64,000 nt of DNA from Allobogoriella deserti (GCF_042680605.1 NZ_JBHUEE010000001.1:682001-746000); one strand, 5' to 3'; numbered from the stretch's first letter, positions 36,334 to 45,152 are shown. The notes: a model not told the origin generated them from the sequence alone. Made by a program: numbers and translations.

Positions 36334-37545
36334 CTATGCCACGTACGCGGTGCCGACCGCGTCCGCCAGGACCTCGAGCGTGACGGCGATCCCGTCCTCC
36401 GCGCGCACCCGTGCGCCTACCTGGGCCACGTGGGCGCGCTGGGTCAGGGCCCGTTCCAGGGCCGGCTGGAGCCGTCCGCGGGAAAGCTTCGTCGACGGCA
36501 CCGGGGCCGGTCCCAGGCCACGCGCCGCCACCGCGGCGCCCCAGAACGCCTGGTCAGCGGCGAACGGAACGACGACGGAGGGTGTCCCCGCCCGCAGCGC
36601 GGCGTGCACCGTCCCGGCGCCGCCGTGGTGGACGGCCACCTCGGCCCGGGGAAGGACGACGTCGTGGTCCACCTCCGGGACGGCGAGCACGTCGCCGTCG
36701 CCGGCCAGGTCCCGGGGCAGCGCCAACCCGCCCCACCCCGTTGCCAGCAGGATGCGCAGGCCCACGACGCGAGCCGAGACGATCACGGTCCGGGCGCGTT
36801 CGAGCGGATCACCGCCGGTCATCGACCCGAATCCGGCGTACAGGAAAGGTCCGCGATCCATGAACGCCTGCACCCCCGCGGGCAGGGCAGCTCCGCCGGT
36901 CGCGGGCGGCCAGGACCCGGTCAGGCGCGCCGAAGCGGGCCAGTCCGCAGGCCGCGAGAGGAGTTCGGGGCTCACCGGGGCGAGCGACGCGTGCGGCGGG
37001 TCGGCCGGTCCGCTCACCCCGGCCCGGCGGGCCGCGCGGCGCACGTCGCCGGCGAACATCGCACTCGACCCGCGCAGGGCGGAATAGGTCAGGCGGTTCA
37101 GGGGGCCGCCCAGGTCTCGGGCGACGACGCCGGGCGCCGGGAAGGCGCGGGTCGCGGACAGGGCCGGTACCGCCGAGACGACGACGGACGGGACACCCAG
37201 ATGCGTCGCCGCCACCGGAGCCGTGAGTACCTTCGGATGATGGACGACGACGTCCGGCCGCAGCTGCAGAATCGTGCGCAACGCGTCCTCGAGCATCCGC
37301 GCCATCGCCGGGCGGATCGTCGACCGGAACGTGCGCAGAGCCGCGACCGGAGACACGCCGGCATCGCCGACCAGATCGTGGAACGAGATCCTGAGGTGGC
37401 GCACCGGCAGCCCGGACAGATCGACGCCGGGATCCTGCGGCACGGCGAGAGCGACGTCGTGACCGGCGTCGATCGCACGGCGGGCGAGTGCGGCGAAGGG
37501 TTCGACGTCACCGCGTGAGCCGGCGGTGACGAGCGCGATCCGCAT
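36334..37545 (-). CDS. GT1-family glycosyltransferase (MGT type)
   Basis: A 403-residue GT-B fold glycosyltransferase of the type that decorates lipids or small molecules. The N-terminal acceptor domain starts MRIALVTAGSRGDVEPFAALA. The C-terminal donor site is VHHGGAGTVHAALRAGTPSVVVPFAADQAFWG, the classic HGG motif of macrolide and sterol glucosyltransferases. Start ATG 37545 has GGGAG five bases ahead; the frame upstream is not protein-like. It lies 79 bases upstream of the ThuA gene on the same strand and may share its transcript. The acceptor is unknown; glycosylation of a lipid or antibiotic are both possible. Confidence 0.85.
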   Translation of the reverse strand: MRIALVTAGSRGDVEPFAALARRAIDAGHDVALAVPQDPGVDLSGLPVRHLRISFHDLVGDAGVSPVAALRTFRSTIRPAMARMLEDALRTILQLRPDVVVHHPKVLTAPVAATHLGVPSVVVSAVPALSATRAFPAPGVVARDLGGPLNRLTYSALRGSSAMFAGDVRRAARRAGVSGPADPPHASLAPVSPELLSRPADWPASARLTGSWPPATGGAALPAGVQAFMDRGPFLYAGFGSMTGGDPLERARTVIVSARVVGLRILLATGWGGLALPRDLAGDGDVLAVPEVDHDVVLPRAEVAVHHGGAGTVHAALRAGTPSVVVPFAADQAFWGAAVAARGLGPAPVPSTKLSRGRLQPALERALTQRAHVAQVGARVRAEDGIAVTLEVLADAVGTAYVA

Positions 37546-37742
37546 GGGCGCTCCCGGTCCTTCTCGGGGCTTCCGGCCGCATGCCGTCTCGCCCGCCGAC
37601 CAGACTTCCCGGCGCTCCGGCACCCACAGTACGTCGGCCGGGCACACCCGGTCCGCTCATTTTCCGCAGGTCCGGGCCCAGCCACGGTGTCATCGGTGAC
37701 CGGGATGCGCGCGACGGCGATCGGCGGGCATACGGTGTGCCC

Positions 37743-38702
37743 GTGCACGATGCGCTCCCTCTCGCCCGGACCACTGTCGATCCCGACGCCGTCGCACGCA
37801 CCGATCCAGGCCTGCTCGACCGGCTGGCGGGTGACCCGTCCACCCGTGTGGCGCTGCTCCAGCGGGACCTGCTCGCCACCACGGAGGGCGGACTCGACCT
37901 GCGCCGGCCGGACGAGCTGCCGTCGGACGCCTGGACGGCCGGCGCGGCCGTCTACCTCGGCCGCGACGACGAGCACGCCTATCTCGCGTTGACCCTGCCC
38001 GACCGGTTGGGGGAGGAACGAGACCTGGACGGCGTCCCGGTCGTCGAGGACGCTCGGCTGGTCGATCTCGCGGCGGGACTGCGGCTGCGCCACCTGCGCG
38101 ATATCGGCGACACCCTGACCGACCGCGACGCCGGCCTGGCGACCACCGCCGTCGCCGTCGCCGCCTGGCACGCGCGGCACCCGCGTTGCCCACGCTGCGG
38201 AGAGCCCACCGAGGTCATCGACGCCGGCTGGGTGCGCCGCTGCACGGCCGACGAGTCACTGCACTACCCGCGCACCGATCCCGCCGTCATCATGGCGGTC
38301 ACCGACGTCCACGACCGGCTTCTCCTCGGTCACGCGGCCCACTGGCCCGAGCGGCGGTTCTCCACACTGGCCGGATACGTCGAGCCCGGGGAGGCGATCG
38401 AGGTCGCCGTGGCGCGCGAGGTCAAGGAGGAGGTCGGTCTCGACGTCGCGGACGTCGAGTTCGTCGCGTCCCAGCCCTGGCCGTTCCCGGCCTCGCTGAT
38501 GCTCGGCTTCCGGGCGGTCCTGTCCGATCAGGCCGAGGAGGCCACGGTCGACGGCGTGGAGATCACGGCCGCCCGGTTCTTCACCCGGCCCGAGCTCGCC
38601 CGCGACGTCGAGCAGGGCGACGTCCTGCTGCCGATGCGGTCCTCGATCGCACGGTCGCTCATCGAGGACTGGTACGGCGGCCCGCTGCAGGCGCGAGCCT
38701 GA
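37743..38702 (+). CDS. nudC: NADH pyrophosphatase NudC
   Basis: A 319-residue Nudix hydrolase that cleaves NADH/NAD and can remove NAD caps from RNA. The zinc-ribbon part reads HPRCPRCGEPTEVIDAGWVRRCTADESLHYPRTDP in outline, with three Cys and an Asp/Ser where the fourth Cys may be. The Nudix box runs from GYVEPGEAIEVAVAREVKEE to VG, and SQPWPFPAS is the NudC-specific motif. GTG 37743 is preferred to GTG 37737 because TACGGT ends six bases before it. Its location near mrx1, uvrD2 and whiB7 matches the mycobacterial neighbourhood. Confidence 0.93.
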   Translation: MHDALPLARTTVDPDAVARTDPGLLDRLAGDPSTRVALLQRDLLATTEGGLDLRRPDELPSDAWTAGAAVYLGRDDEHAYLALTLPDRLGEERDLDGVPVVEDARLVDLAAGLRLRHLRDIGDTLTDRDAGLATTAVAVAAWHARHPRCPRCGEPTEVIDAGWVRRCTADESLHYPRTDPAVIMAVTDVHDRLLLGHAAHWPERRFSTLAGYVEPGEAIEVAVAREVKEEVGLDVADVEFVASQPWPFPASLMLGFRAVLSDQAEEATVDGVEITAARFFTRPELARDVEQGDVLLPMRSSIARSLIEDWYGGPLQARA

Positions 38703-38745
38703 CGCCGGCGCGAGCCCCGCCTGGCGTGCCGGTGCACGATCGACC

Positions 38746-38809
38746 ACTCGGCACCGGAGTGACGAGTCGGCACCGGAGTGACGAGTCGGCACCGGAGTGA
38801 CGACTCGGG
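38746..38809. repeat. 19-base tandem repeat with hairpin
   Basis: About 3.3 copies of GACGAGTCGGCACCGGAGT lie in the gap between convergent nudC and mrx1. Full units are at 38761-38779 and 38780-38798. The last unit pairs CGAGTCG with CGACTCG around a twelve-base loop, so the array can also form a hairpin and may end transcription from both sides. Confidence 0.75.
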
Positions 38810-38814
38810 CCGGG

Positions 38815-39075
38815 TCAGGCGCCGAGGCGCTCCTTGACCTCCTTGAGCGACGGATTCGTCGTCGCGCTGCCGTCGGGGAAGACCACGGTCGGCACGGTCT
38901 GGTTGCCGCCGTTGACGGACTCGACGAACGACGCCGACTGCGGGTCCTCCTCGATGTTCACCTCGGCATAGTCGATGCCCTCCCGCTCGAGCTGCGACTT
39001 GAGCCGGCGGCAGTAACCGCACCAGCTCGTCGAGTACATCGTGATGCTGCCGGGGGCAGGGGCCTGCGTGGTCAC
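38815..39075 (-). CDS. mrx1: Mycoredoxin (glutaredoxin-like, CGYC)
   Basis: An 86-residue glutaredoxin-like protein with SWCGYCRRLKSQL, active-site Cys19 and Cys22, and the TVPTVVFPDGS cis-Pro region typical of Mrx1. It reduces mycothiol-protein mixed disulfides in the cytoplasm, which implies that the organism makes mycothiol. GTG 39075 has GGAG eight bases ahead; an upstream GTG at 39084 would place the ribosome site too close. In mycobacteria mrx1 is next to uvrD2 and whiB7. Here four genes intervene. Confidence 0.9.
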   Translation of the reverse strand: MTTQAPAPGSITMYSTSWCGYCRRLKSQLEREGIDYAEVNIEEDPQSASFVESVNGGNQTVPTVVFPDGSATTNPSLKEVKERLGA

Positions 39076-39154
39076 GGACGACACTCCAATCTCGCGGGTT
39101 GTTCTCCCCGTGACAACGACTGGTGCCGCCGCGTTCTTCCCGAGGGCGGAGGGA

Positions 39155-39955
39155 TCACCGCGACCAGCGGAAGAACCGCACCGCGGACGCGACACCGAGC
39201 ACCACCGCCGCGGACAGGGCGATCACATGACGGGCCTCGATCTCGCCTCCGAGCCACGCCGCCTCGAGGAGCCGGAGGCCGGCCCCGAACGGTAGCCACT
39301 CACCGAAGCGGGCCATCGACTCGGGCAGGTTCTGCGTCCCCCCGAACATCCCGCCCGCCGCGCCCATGACCAGGAACGCCAGCAGGCCGAGGGCGATGGA
39401 GGCGTTGGTGGTCGGCGCGAGCGCGCCGATGAGCATCCCGGTGGCGTACATCGCGGCGGCCACCAGCATCAGCGTCCCGAGTGTGGCCGGCGCGTCCTCC
39501 GGGCCGACCAGGCCGAATCCGACCCCGACGATCCCGAGCGCCAGTCCGAGCCCGACGACGGTCTGCACGACAGAGACCGTGACCTGCGCGACGAGGACCA
39601 TGGCCGGGTGGGCCGGCGTCGCGGCGAGTCGTTTGAGCAGGCCCAGCTTGCGGTAGGTGGCGAGGAACGACGGCATGTTCACCACCCCGACCATCGCCAC
39701 GACCATCACGAGCGTGATGGGCAGGATGAAGACCTCCAGGACCGACCGGTCGCCGGCCTCGGCCACGGACTCCTGAGACGTGCCGAACGCCTGGCTCAGC
39801 AGCAGCACGGCCGGCAGACCGATGGGGACCACGAGGCCCGCGGTGTCCCGGATGACCGAGCGCGCCTCGGCGAGGATCATCTGCCCCCACGCCGCCGCGC
39901 CGGGCCTGCTCGCCGTCGGGATCTCGAAGCCGTAGGTGCTGGACCCGGTAGTCAT
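39155..39955 (-). CDS. ABC-2 type transporter permease
   Basis: A 266-residue membrane protein with six predicted helices. The first is near AGLVVPIGLPAVLLLSQAFG, and later ones include FILPITLVMVVAMVGVVNM and a final ALSAAVVLGVASAVRFF. The loop YRKLGLLKRLAATP is the coupling-helix region typical of ABC-2 exporters of drug, lantibiotic or lipid type. The ATG overlaps the ATPase stop (ATGA), so the two subunits are made together. The substrate is not evident; many such pairs beside a two-component system export antimicrobial compounds or respond to envelope stress. Confidence 0.87.
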   Translation of the reverse strand: MTTGSSTYGFEIPTASRPGAAAWGQMILAEARSVIRDTAGLVVPIGLPAVLLLSQAFGTSQESVAEAGDRSVLEVFILPITLVMVVAMVGVVNMPSFLATYRKLGLLKRLAATPAHPAMVLVAQVTVSVVQTVVGLGLALGIVGVGFGLVGPEDAPATLGTLMLVAAAMYATGMLIGALAPTTNASIALGLLAFLVMGAAGGMFGGTQNLPESMARFGEWLPFGAGLRLLEAAWLGGEIEARHVIALSAAVVLGVASAVRFFRWSR

Positions 39956-40710
39956 GACGTCCCCTCCACACTCTCGATCACGCTCTCGATCTCGTCCGGC
40001 CCGGCACCGATCAGGCCCAGGAACGCCTCCTCCAGGTCCTCGGCGCCCGTGTCCCGGACCAGGCTCTGCGGTGTCCCCTCCGCCCGGGTGCGTCCCGCAT
40101 CGAGGACGACGACCCGGTCGCACAGGCGGGAGACCTCGTCCATGGCGTGACTGACGAGCAGCACCGTCACGCCCTCCTCCCGCAAGGACTCGACCAGCCG
40201 CCAGATGCTCCGCCGGCCCTCGGGGTCGAGGCCGGTCGTGAGCTCGTCGAGAATGACCACCCGTGGCCGGCCGATGAGGGCCACGGCCAGGGAGAGCCGT
40301 TGCTGCTGGCCACCGGAAAGGTTGCCGAACCGGGCGTCCCGTGAACCGGCCAGGCCGAGGCGCCGGAGCAGCTCCTCGGGATCGTGCCCGGACGGGTAGA
40401 AGGAACGGTGCAACCGCAGGTTCTCGATCACCGTGAGGTCCAGGTGGAGGATGGCCTGCTGCAGCTGCACCCCGAGGACCATCCGGAGCCGTGCCCGGTC
40501 CGTGACGGGATCCAGTCCGAGGACTCGTACGGTCCCCTCGTCCGGCCGGCGCAGGCCGGCGATCGACTCGGCGAGGGTCGTCTTCCCGGCCCCGTTGCGC
40601 CCCAGGATCCCGACGGTCTCACCCTCCTCGACGGTCAGGCTCACCCCGTCCAGCGCCACCGTGCGCTTGTAGCGTTTGCGAATGCCGCTCACGTCCACCG
40701 CAGCAGGCAT
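39952..40710 (-). CDS. ABC transporter ATP-binding protein
   Basis: A 252-residue ATPase of an ABC-2 exporter. Walker A is GRNGAGKTT (Lys43), the Q-loop is in LGVQLQQAILH, the signature is LSGGQQQRLSLA, Walker B is RVVILDELTTGLD and the H-loop is LVSHAMDE. ATG 40710 has GGAGG six bases ahead. It is divergent from a histidine kinase gene, and the 156-base gap holds two perfect palindromes, so the response regulator may control this exporter. Confidence 0.92.
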   Translation of the reverse strand: MPAAVDVSGIRKRYKRTVALDGVSLTVEEGETVGILGRNGAGKTTLAESIAGLRRPDEGTVRVLGLDPVTDRARLRMVLGVQLQQAILHLDLTVIENLRLHRSFYPSGHDPEELLRRLGLAGSRDARFGNLSGGQQQRLSLAVALIGRPRVVILDELTTGLDPEGRRSIWRLVESLREEGVTVLLVSHAMDEVSRLCDRVVVLDAGRTRAEGTPQSLVRDTGAEDLEEAFLGLIGAGPDEIESVIESVEGTS

Positions 40711-40737
40711 CGTCCCCTCCTCGAGTCGTCGCGTCGC

Positions 40738-40866
40738 CCGCCCGGTCGGGCGGCTCCTGCCACGCTAGGAATCCGCGGTCGGCCGGTCGCGTGCCGGCCG
40801 TCACCACTTCCGACCATGACTTCCGGCACGGGTCGGCCCAGGGAGCAGCGCTCTACGCTGACGCTC
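40738..40866. promoter_or_regulatory. Divergent promoter with two palindromes
   Basis: CCGCCCG-GT-CGGGCGG (40738-40753) and CGGCCGG-N7-CCGGCCG (40780-40800) lie between the exporter and the kinase genes. A TAGCGT box on the minus strand (40762-40767) could be the exporter -10, and TACGCT (40854-40859) is the likely kinase -10. Either palindrome could bind the response regulator. Confidence 0.45.
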
Positions 40867-42003
40867 GTGCGCCGTACGGATCTGCTCGCCCTCGCCGTGG
40901 CTCTGCCGGTGACGCTCGGCCTCATCACCGGAGTCCCGGTGGCCGTCCTGCAGGCCCAGGGCGAGCAGGTCACGCGAGGGCCGGCGTGGCTGTGGTGGAT
41001 GTTGCTGGTCGGGTTCCTCGTGGCGTTCACCCTGGCCGAGTTCCTCAGCGACCATCCGCGCCGGCTCCTGGCCGTCGGGAGTTTCGTGGTCCAGGCCGTG
41101 CTCGGCGTGGCCGTCATCCTGCTCATCGGGCAGGGGGTGGGGTTCGCGAACGTGATCCTCGTCTTCGGTGCGGCGCTGAGCTGCCAGGTGCTACCTCGGT
41201 GGGCCACAGCCGTCCTCGTGGCCGTCAACACGATCATCGCCGGGTTCGCCACCAGTTCGGCCGGCGGCTGGTTGGAGCCTGCGCTGACGGCGCTGTTCTA
41301 CCTGTTCATCCAGATCGTCAGCGTCGCCAGCGTCATCAGCTGGCAGCGCCAGCAGGCGGTCAGCCAGGACCTGGCGGAGGCGCACGTGCAGCTCTCCGCC
41401 ACCAGCGCACTGCTCGCGGACTCCACCCGCAGCGCGGAGCGGCTGCGTATCGCCCGGGACCTGCACGACGTCGCCGGACATCAGCTCACGGCGCTGGCCC
41501 TGGAACTCGAGGTCGCCGCCCACCGCGCGGAGCCACCCGCCCAGGAGCACGTGATCCGGGCGCGCAACATCGCGACCGACCTCCTGGACAACGTGCGCGA
41601 CGTCGTCTCGGACCTGCGGGACGACAGTGGTGACCTGCGCCAGACTCTGGAGCGGGTGGTCGCCGCGGTGCCCGCTCCGGCGGTGCACCTGTCCGTGGGG
41701 GAGGACGTCGTGGCCGACGAGGCCCGGACGACGGCGCTCGTGCGGGCGGTCCAGGAGATCGCCGCCAACACCATCCGGCACGCCCGGGAGGCGGAGAACC
41801 TCTGGATCGAGCTGACCCGCGAGAACGGGAACCTCGTGCTGTCCGCGGCCGATGACGGCTGGGGCGCGACCGACGTCGCCCTGGGCAACGGACTGCGCGG
41901 CATCCGCGAACGCGCCGAACAGCTCGGCGGAACCGCGCGGTTCCTGCGCAGCTCCTCAACACGCGGTGGGTTCGCGACCCGGCTGGAGGTGCCTGCGTCG
42001 TGA
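40867..42003 (+). CDS. Sensor histidine kinase, NarL/DesK type
   Basis: A 378-residue membrane kinase. The N-terminal 150 residues have five or six hydrophobic helices without a large sensor loop, as in intramembrane-sensing kinases. The HisKA_3 domain is RLRIARDLHDVAGHQL with phospho-acceptor His200, and the ATPase domain has AVQEIAANTIRHA, ADDGWGATD and GNGLRGIRERAEQLGG. The GTG at 40867 fits the TACGCT box seven bases upstream; an ATG at 40816 is possible. The stop overlaps the response-regulator start (GTGA). The signal may be membrane or cell-wall stress (inference from the class). Confidence 0.9.
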   Translation: MRRTDLLALAVALPVTLGLITGVPVAVLQAQGEQVTRGPAWLWWMLLVGFLVAFTLAEFLSDHPRRLLAVGSFVVQAVLGVAVILLIGQGVGFANVILVFGAALSCQVLPRWATAVLVAVNTIIAGFATSSAGGWLEPALTALFYLFIQIVSVASVISWQRQQAVSQDLAEAHVQLSATSALLADSTRSAERLRIARDLHDVAGHQLTALALELEVAAHRAEPPAQEHVIRARNIATDLLDNVRDVVSDLRDDSGDLRQTLERVVAAVPAPAVHLSVGEDVVADEARTTALVRAVQEIAANTIRHAREAENLWIELTRENGNLVLSAADDGWGATDVALGNGLRGIRERAEQLGGTARFLRSSSTRGGFATRLEVPAS

Positions 42004-42683
42004 ATGCAGTGCCGGCAGCACCGTCTCCACCCATGCGGGTCGTGATCGTCGACGACCAGACCCTCGTCCGGCACGGGATCCGGAGCCTGCTGGACCTCAG
42101 CGAGGATATCTCCGTCGTCGGCGAGGCCGAGGACGGCCGCAGTGCTCTGGAGGTCCTCGGCGAGCACCGTCCCGACGTCGTCCTCCTCGACCTGCGCATG
42201 CCGGGGATGGACGGCCTCGCGATGCTGCAGGAGTTGCGCGCGGGCGGGGACGAGGTGCCCGTGCTCGTGCTGACCACCTTCGACGACGCCGACCTCGTCC
42301 TCGGCGCCATGCGCGCCGGCGCGAGCGGCTACCTGCTCAAGGACGTGACCCTGGAGCGGCTCGTCGGCGCGATCCGCACGGTGGCCGGAGGCGGAACCTT
42401 CCTCCAGCCGTCGCTGACCCAACGCCTGCTGCGTGCCGCTGCCGACGGCGGAGTCCGGGGCGGTCCGAGCGATCCCGCGATGCCGGTCGAGGCACTCACC
42501 GGCCGCGAGACCGACGTGCTGCGCCTCATGGCGGGCGGATACGCCAACCGGGAGATCGCCGACGCTCTACATCTCGCCGAGGGAACGGTGAAGAACCACG
42601 TCTCCACCGTGCTGCTCAAGCTCGGTGCGCGGGACCGGACGCAGGCCGTCCTGCGCGCGCTCTACCTCGGTCTGCTGCGCTGA
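42000..42683 (+). CDS. Response regulator, NarL/LuxR type
   Basis: A 227-residue regulator partner of the preceding kinase. The receiver domain has DDQ, the phosphorylation site Asp64 in VVLLDLRMPG, TTFDD and YLLKD. The C-terminal LuxR-type helix-turn-helix is ALTGRETDVLRLMAGGYANREIADALHL followed by GTVKNHVSTVLLKLGARDR. GTG 42000 overlaps the kinase stop; an ATG at 42033 just before MRVVIVDDQ is an alternative. It probably controls the divergent ABC exporter. Confidence 0.93.
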   Translation: MNAVPAAPSPPMRVVIVDDQTLVRHGIRSLLDLSEDISVVGEAEDGRSALEVLGEHRPDVVLLDLRMPGMDGLAMLQELRAGGDEVPVLVLTTFDDADLVLGAMRAGASGYLLKDVTLERLVGAIRTVAGGGTFLQPSLTQRLLRAAADGGVRGGPSDPAMPVEALTGRETDVLRLMAGGYANREIADALHLAEGTVKNHVSTVLLKLGARDRTQAVLRALYLGLLR

Positions 42684-42758
42684 CCGAGCGGCGGCCGTTC
42701 CCCTCTCGCTGTCCACCGGCCGGCGACGTCGCGTCACCGGCGCCTGCGACAATCGGGT

Positions 42759-44816
42759 GTGATGAGCACGGACGAGCTGACGAGCACCGACGAGCTCCTG
42801 GACGCCCTCGACGAGGACCAGCGTGCGGTCGCCGAGCACCTCACCGGTCCGCTGTGCGTCCTCGCCGGCGCGGGCACCGGCAAGACCCGAGCCATCACCT
42901 ACCGGATCGCCAACGGCGTGCTGTCGGGCACGTACAACCCGCAGACCGTGCTGGCCGTGACCTTCACCGCCCGGGCGGCCGGGGAGATGCGCTCGCGGCT
43001 GCGCGACCTCGGTGTCGGCGGGGTCCAGGCGCGCACATTCCACGCCGCCGCGCTGCGTCAGCTCTCGTACTTCTGGCCCTCCGTCGTCGGCGGGTCACTG
43101 CCGCGGATCGCGGAGCACAAGGCCTCGCTCGTGGCGGAAGCCTCGGGCCGTCTCGGACTCGGCGCGGACCGCACGGTCATCCGCGATCTCTCCAGCGAGG
43201 TCGAGTGGGCGAAGGTCTCGCTCATCACCCCGGACGACTACGCCGCACGCGCCGCCCGAGCCGCCCGTGAGGCTCCCGGCGGCCATGATCATGCGACCGT
43301 GGCGCGGCTGCTGAGCGTGTACGAGGAGGTCAAGTCCGAGCGCGGCGTCATCGACTTCGAGGACGTCCTGCTGCTGCTCGTGGGCATCCTGCTCGAGCAC
43401 GAGGAGGTCGCCGCCCAGGTCCGGGGCCAGTACCGCCATTTCGTCGTCGACGAGTATCAGGACGTCTCGCCGCTGCAGCAGCGCCTCCTCGACCTCTGGC
43501 TGGGGGAGCGTCAGGAGTTGTGCGTGGTGGGTGACGCGTCACAGACGATCTACTCCTTCACCGGGGCCACGCCACGGTTCCTCACCGAGTTCACGCAGCG
43601 CTTCCCGGGCGCCCCGGTGGTGCGCCTGGTCCGCGACTACCGCTCGACACCGCAGGTGGTCGATCTCGCGAACCAGGTGCTCGCCCGCGCCGGCCGGCAC
43701 CGAGACGCCGCCGCGGTCGAACTTCTCGCCCAACGTCCGTCCTCCGTGCCGGTCCGCTTCGAGACCTACGACGACGACCTCGCCGAGGCCCGGGGCGTCG
43801 CCGAACGCATCAGCGCGTTGGCCGACGACGGCGTACCCCTGAACGAGATCGCCGTCCTGTACCGCACCAACGGGCAGGCCGAGGCGTTCGAGCAGGCGCT
43901 CGCCGACGCGGGCATCGGCTACCTGGTCCGGGGCGGTGAGCGCTTCTTCGCGCGCCGCGAGGTCAAGGAGGCGATCGCCATGCTGCGCGCGGCGGTGCGC
44001 TCCTCCGCCGGACAGCCGGTCACCGAGGCCGTACGAGACGTGCTCTCGTCGGTGGGGTGGTCCACCACGCCGCCCGCCGCTCGCGGTGCGCAACGGGAAC
44101 GGTGGGAATCGCTCAACTCGCTCGTCGGACTCGCGGACGACCTGTACGCCACCCGCCAGGCGACCATGGCCGAGCTCGTCGCCGAACTCGACGAGCGTGC
44201 CGCGGCTCAGCACGCGCCCACGGTCGCCGGCGTCACGCTCGCCAGCCTGCACGCGGCCAAGGGCCTGGAGTGGGACGCGGTCTTCCTGGTGGGGGTCTGC
44301 GAGGGGCTGCTGCCCATCTCTCTCGCCGAGGGCGAGGCCGCCGTCGCCGAGGAACGGCGCCTGCTCTACGTCGGCATCACGCGGGCGCGAGAGCATCTCC
44401 AGGTCTCCTACGCCCGTGCCCGCGCCGTCGGCGGCCGTGCCTCGCGCAAGCGCTCCCGCTTCCTCGACGGCATCTGGCCCGACGGTCCGCCCCCCGTGGG
44501 CGGGCGGCGGATGTCGCGCCGGGCGGCGGCCCGGATGCGCCAGGAGTCCTTCGCCGAGGAGAACCCGGCGGACGTCGAGCTCTACGAACGGCTGCGTGCC
44601 TGGCGCGGCGCGGTCGCCCAAGCCGTGAGCAAGCCCGCGTACACGGTGCTGCACGACACGACCCTGCAGGCGATCGCGACCGCGAAGCCGAAGGATCTGC
44701 GTCAGCTGGCGGTCCTGCGCGGCATCGGAGCTACCAAGCTCGAGGCCTACGGCGGCCAGGTTCTCGCCGTCGTCCGCGGCGAGGAGGTCGACGTCGACGC
44801 CTGGTTGCGGCGCTGA
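42759..44816 (+). CDS. uvrD2: UvrD2-type ATP-dependent DNA helicase with HRDC domain
   Basis: A 685-residue superfamily 1A helicase for DNA repair. Walker A is LAGAGTGKTR (Lys42), motif Ia is VTFTARAAGEMRSRL, Walker B is VVDEYQDVSPLQQ, motif III is VVGDASQTIYSFTGA, motif V is SLHAAKGLEWDAVFLVG and motif VI is RRLLYVGITRAREHL. A C-terminal HRDC domain (DLRQLAVLRGIGATKLEAYG) separates it from UvrD1 and matches mycobacterial UvrD2. The start is GTG 42759 or ATG 42762; GACAAT lies five bases before the GTG. whiB7 follows after a 431-base regulatory leader. Confidence 0.94.
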   Translation: MMSTDELTSTDELLDALDEDQRAVAEHLTGPLCVLAGAGTGKTRAITYRIANGVLSGTYNPQTVLAVTFTARAAGEMRSRLRDLGVGGVQARTFHAAALRQLSYFWPSVVGGSLPRIAEHKASLVAEASGRLGLGADRTVIRDLSSEVEWAKVSLITPDDYAARAARAAREAPGGHDHATVARLLSVYEEVKSERGVIDFEDVLLLLVGILLEHEEVAAQVRGQYRHFVVDEYQDVSPLQQRLLDLWLGERQELCVVGDASQTIYSFTGATPRFLTEFTQRFPGAPVVRLVRDYRSTPQVVDLANQVLARAGRHRDAAAVELLAQRPSSVPVRFETYDDDLAEARGVAERISALADDGVPLNEIAVLYRTNGQAEAFEQALADAGIGYLVRGGERFFARREVKEAIAMLRAAVRSSAGQPVTEAVRDVLSSVGWSTTPPAARGAQRERWESLNSLVGLADDLYATRQATMAELVAELDERAAAQHAPTVAGVTLASLHAAKGLEWDAVFLVGVCEGLLPISLAEGEAAVAEERRLLYVGITRAREHLQVSYARARAVGGRASRKRSRFLDGIWPDGPPPVGGRRMSRRAAARMRQESFAEENPADVELYERLRAWRGAVAQAVSKPAYTVLHDTTLQAIATAKPKDLRQLAVLRGIGATKLEAYGGQVLAVVRGEEVDVDAWLRR

Positions 44817-44874
44817 TCCCGCGGCCATGAGCCCCCGCTCGGGCGGCGTGCACAGGCCCGGAAGAACTCGCTCG

Positions 44875-44913
44875 AAAAAACCGTTGCCGCGAGGAGACGG
44901 GCGGGTCTAGAGT
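44875..44913 (+). promoter_or_regulatory. Predicted WhiB7-type autoregulated promoter
   Basis: TTGCCG (44884-44889) and TAGAGT (44908-44913) are separated by 18 bases. AAAAAA (44875-44880) lies just upstream of the -35. An A/T-rich tract directly beside the -35 is the known feature of promoters activated by WhiB7, including its own. Transcription would start near 44920, about 330 bases before the whiB7 codon. The leader also contains a GGACCCT/AGGGTCC hairpin (44935-44964). Confidence 0.7.
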
Positions 44914-44993
44914 CATGACTCGTCTGAGCCGTTCGGACCCTGCCTAGCCAGCATCAAAGGGTCCCTGACCCCGGATGGGAGGTGCGAGAAGTG

Positions 44994-45131
44994 ATGAGGA
45001 ACCCGATCGCGTACGCCGATCTGCTGCTCGCGCCCGTTTTTGCCGTCCCCGGGGACAAGTGCGCCCTCGCCACGGATGGCGCCGCTGTGCGCGTGCGCAT
45101 CGGCGAGCAAGGGATCGCCCGCAGGACCTGA
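44994..45131 (+). CDS. Leader peptide (uORF) of whiB7
   Basis: A 45-codon upstream ORF starting at ATG 44994 (or GTG 44991) after GGGAGG at 44977-44982. Its peptide begins MRNPIAYADLLLAPVF and ends GIARRT. It ends 22 bases before the attenuator hairpin. In Streptomyces wblC and mycobacterial whiB7, translation of a leader ORF governs read-through into the regulator gene when ribosome-targeting antibiotics slow translation. This ORF sits in the expected place. Whether the peptide itself matters is unknown; the act of translation probably does. The gap 44817-45247 otherwise holds no gene. Confidence 0.65.
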   Translation: MRNPIAYADLLLAPVFAVPGDKCALATDGAAVRVRIGEQGIARRT

Positions 45132-45152
45132 CTCTCGACGAGCCGTCAGCTC

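Noticed and set aside
44915..44947. Ten-codon ORF at ATG 44915 in the whiB7 leader
   Set aside because: It lies at or before the predicted transcript start, so it is unlikely to be translated.
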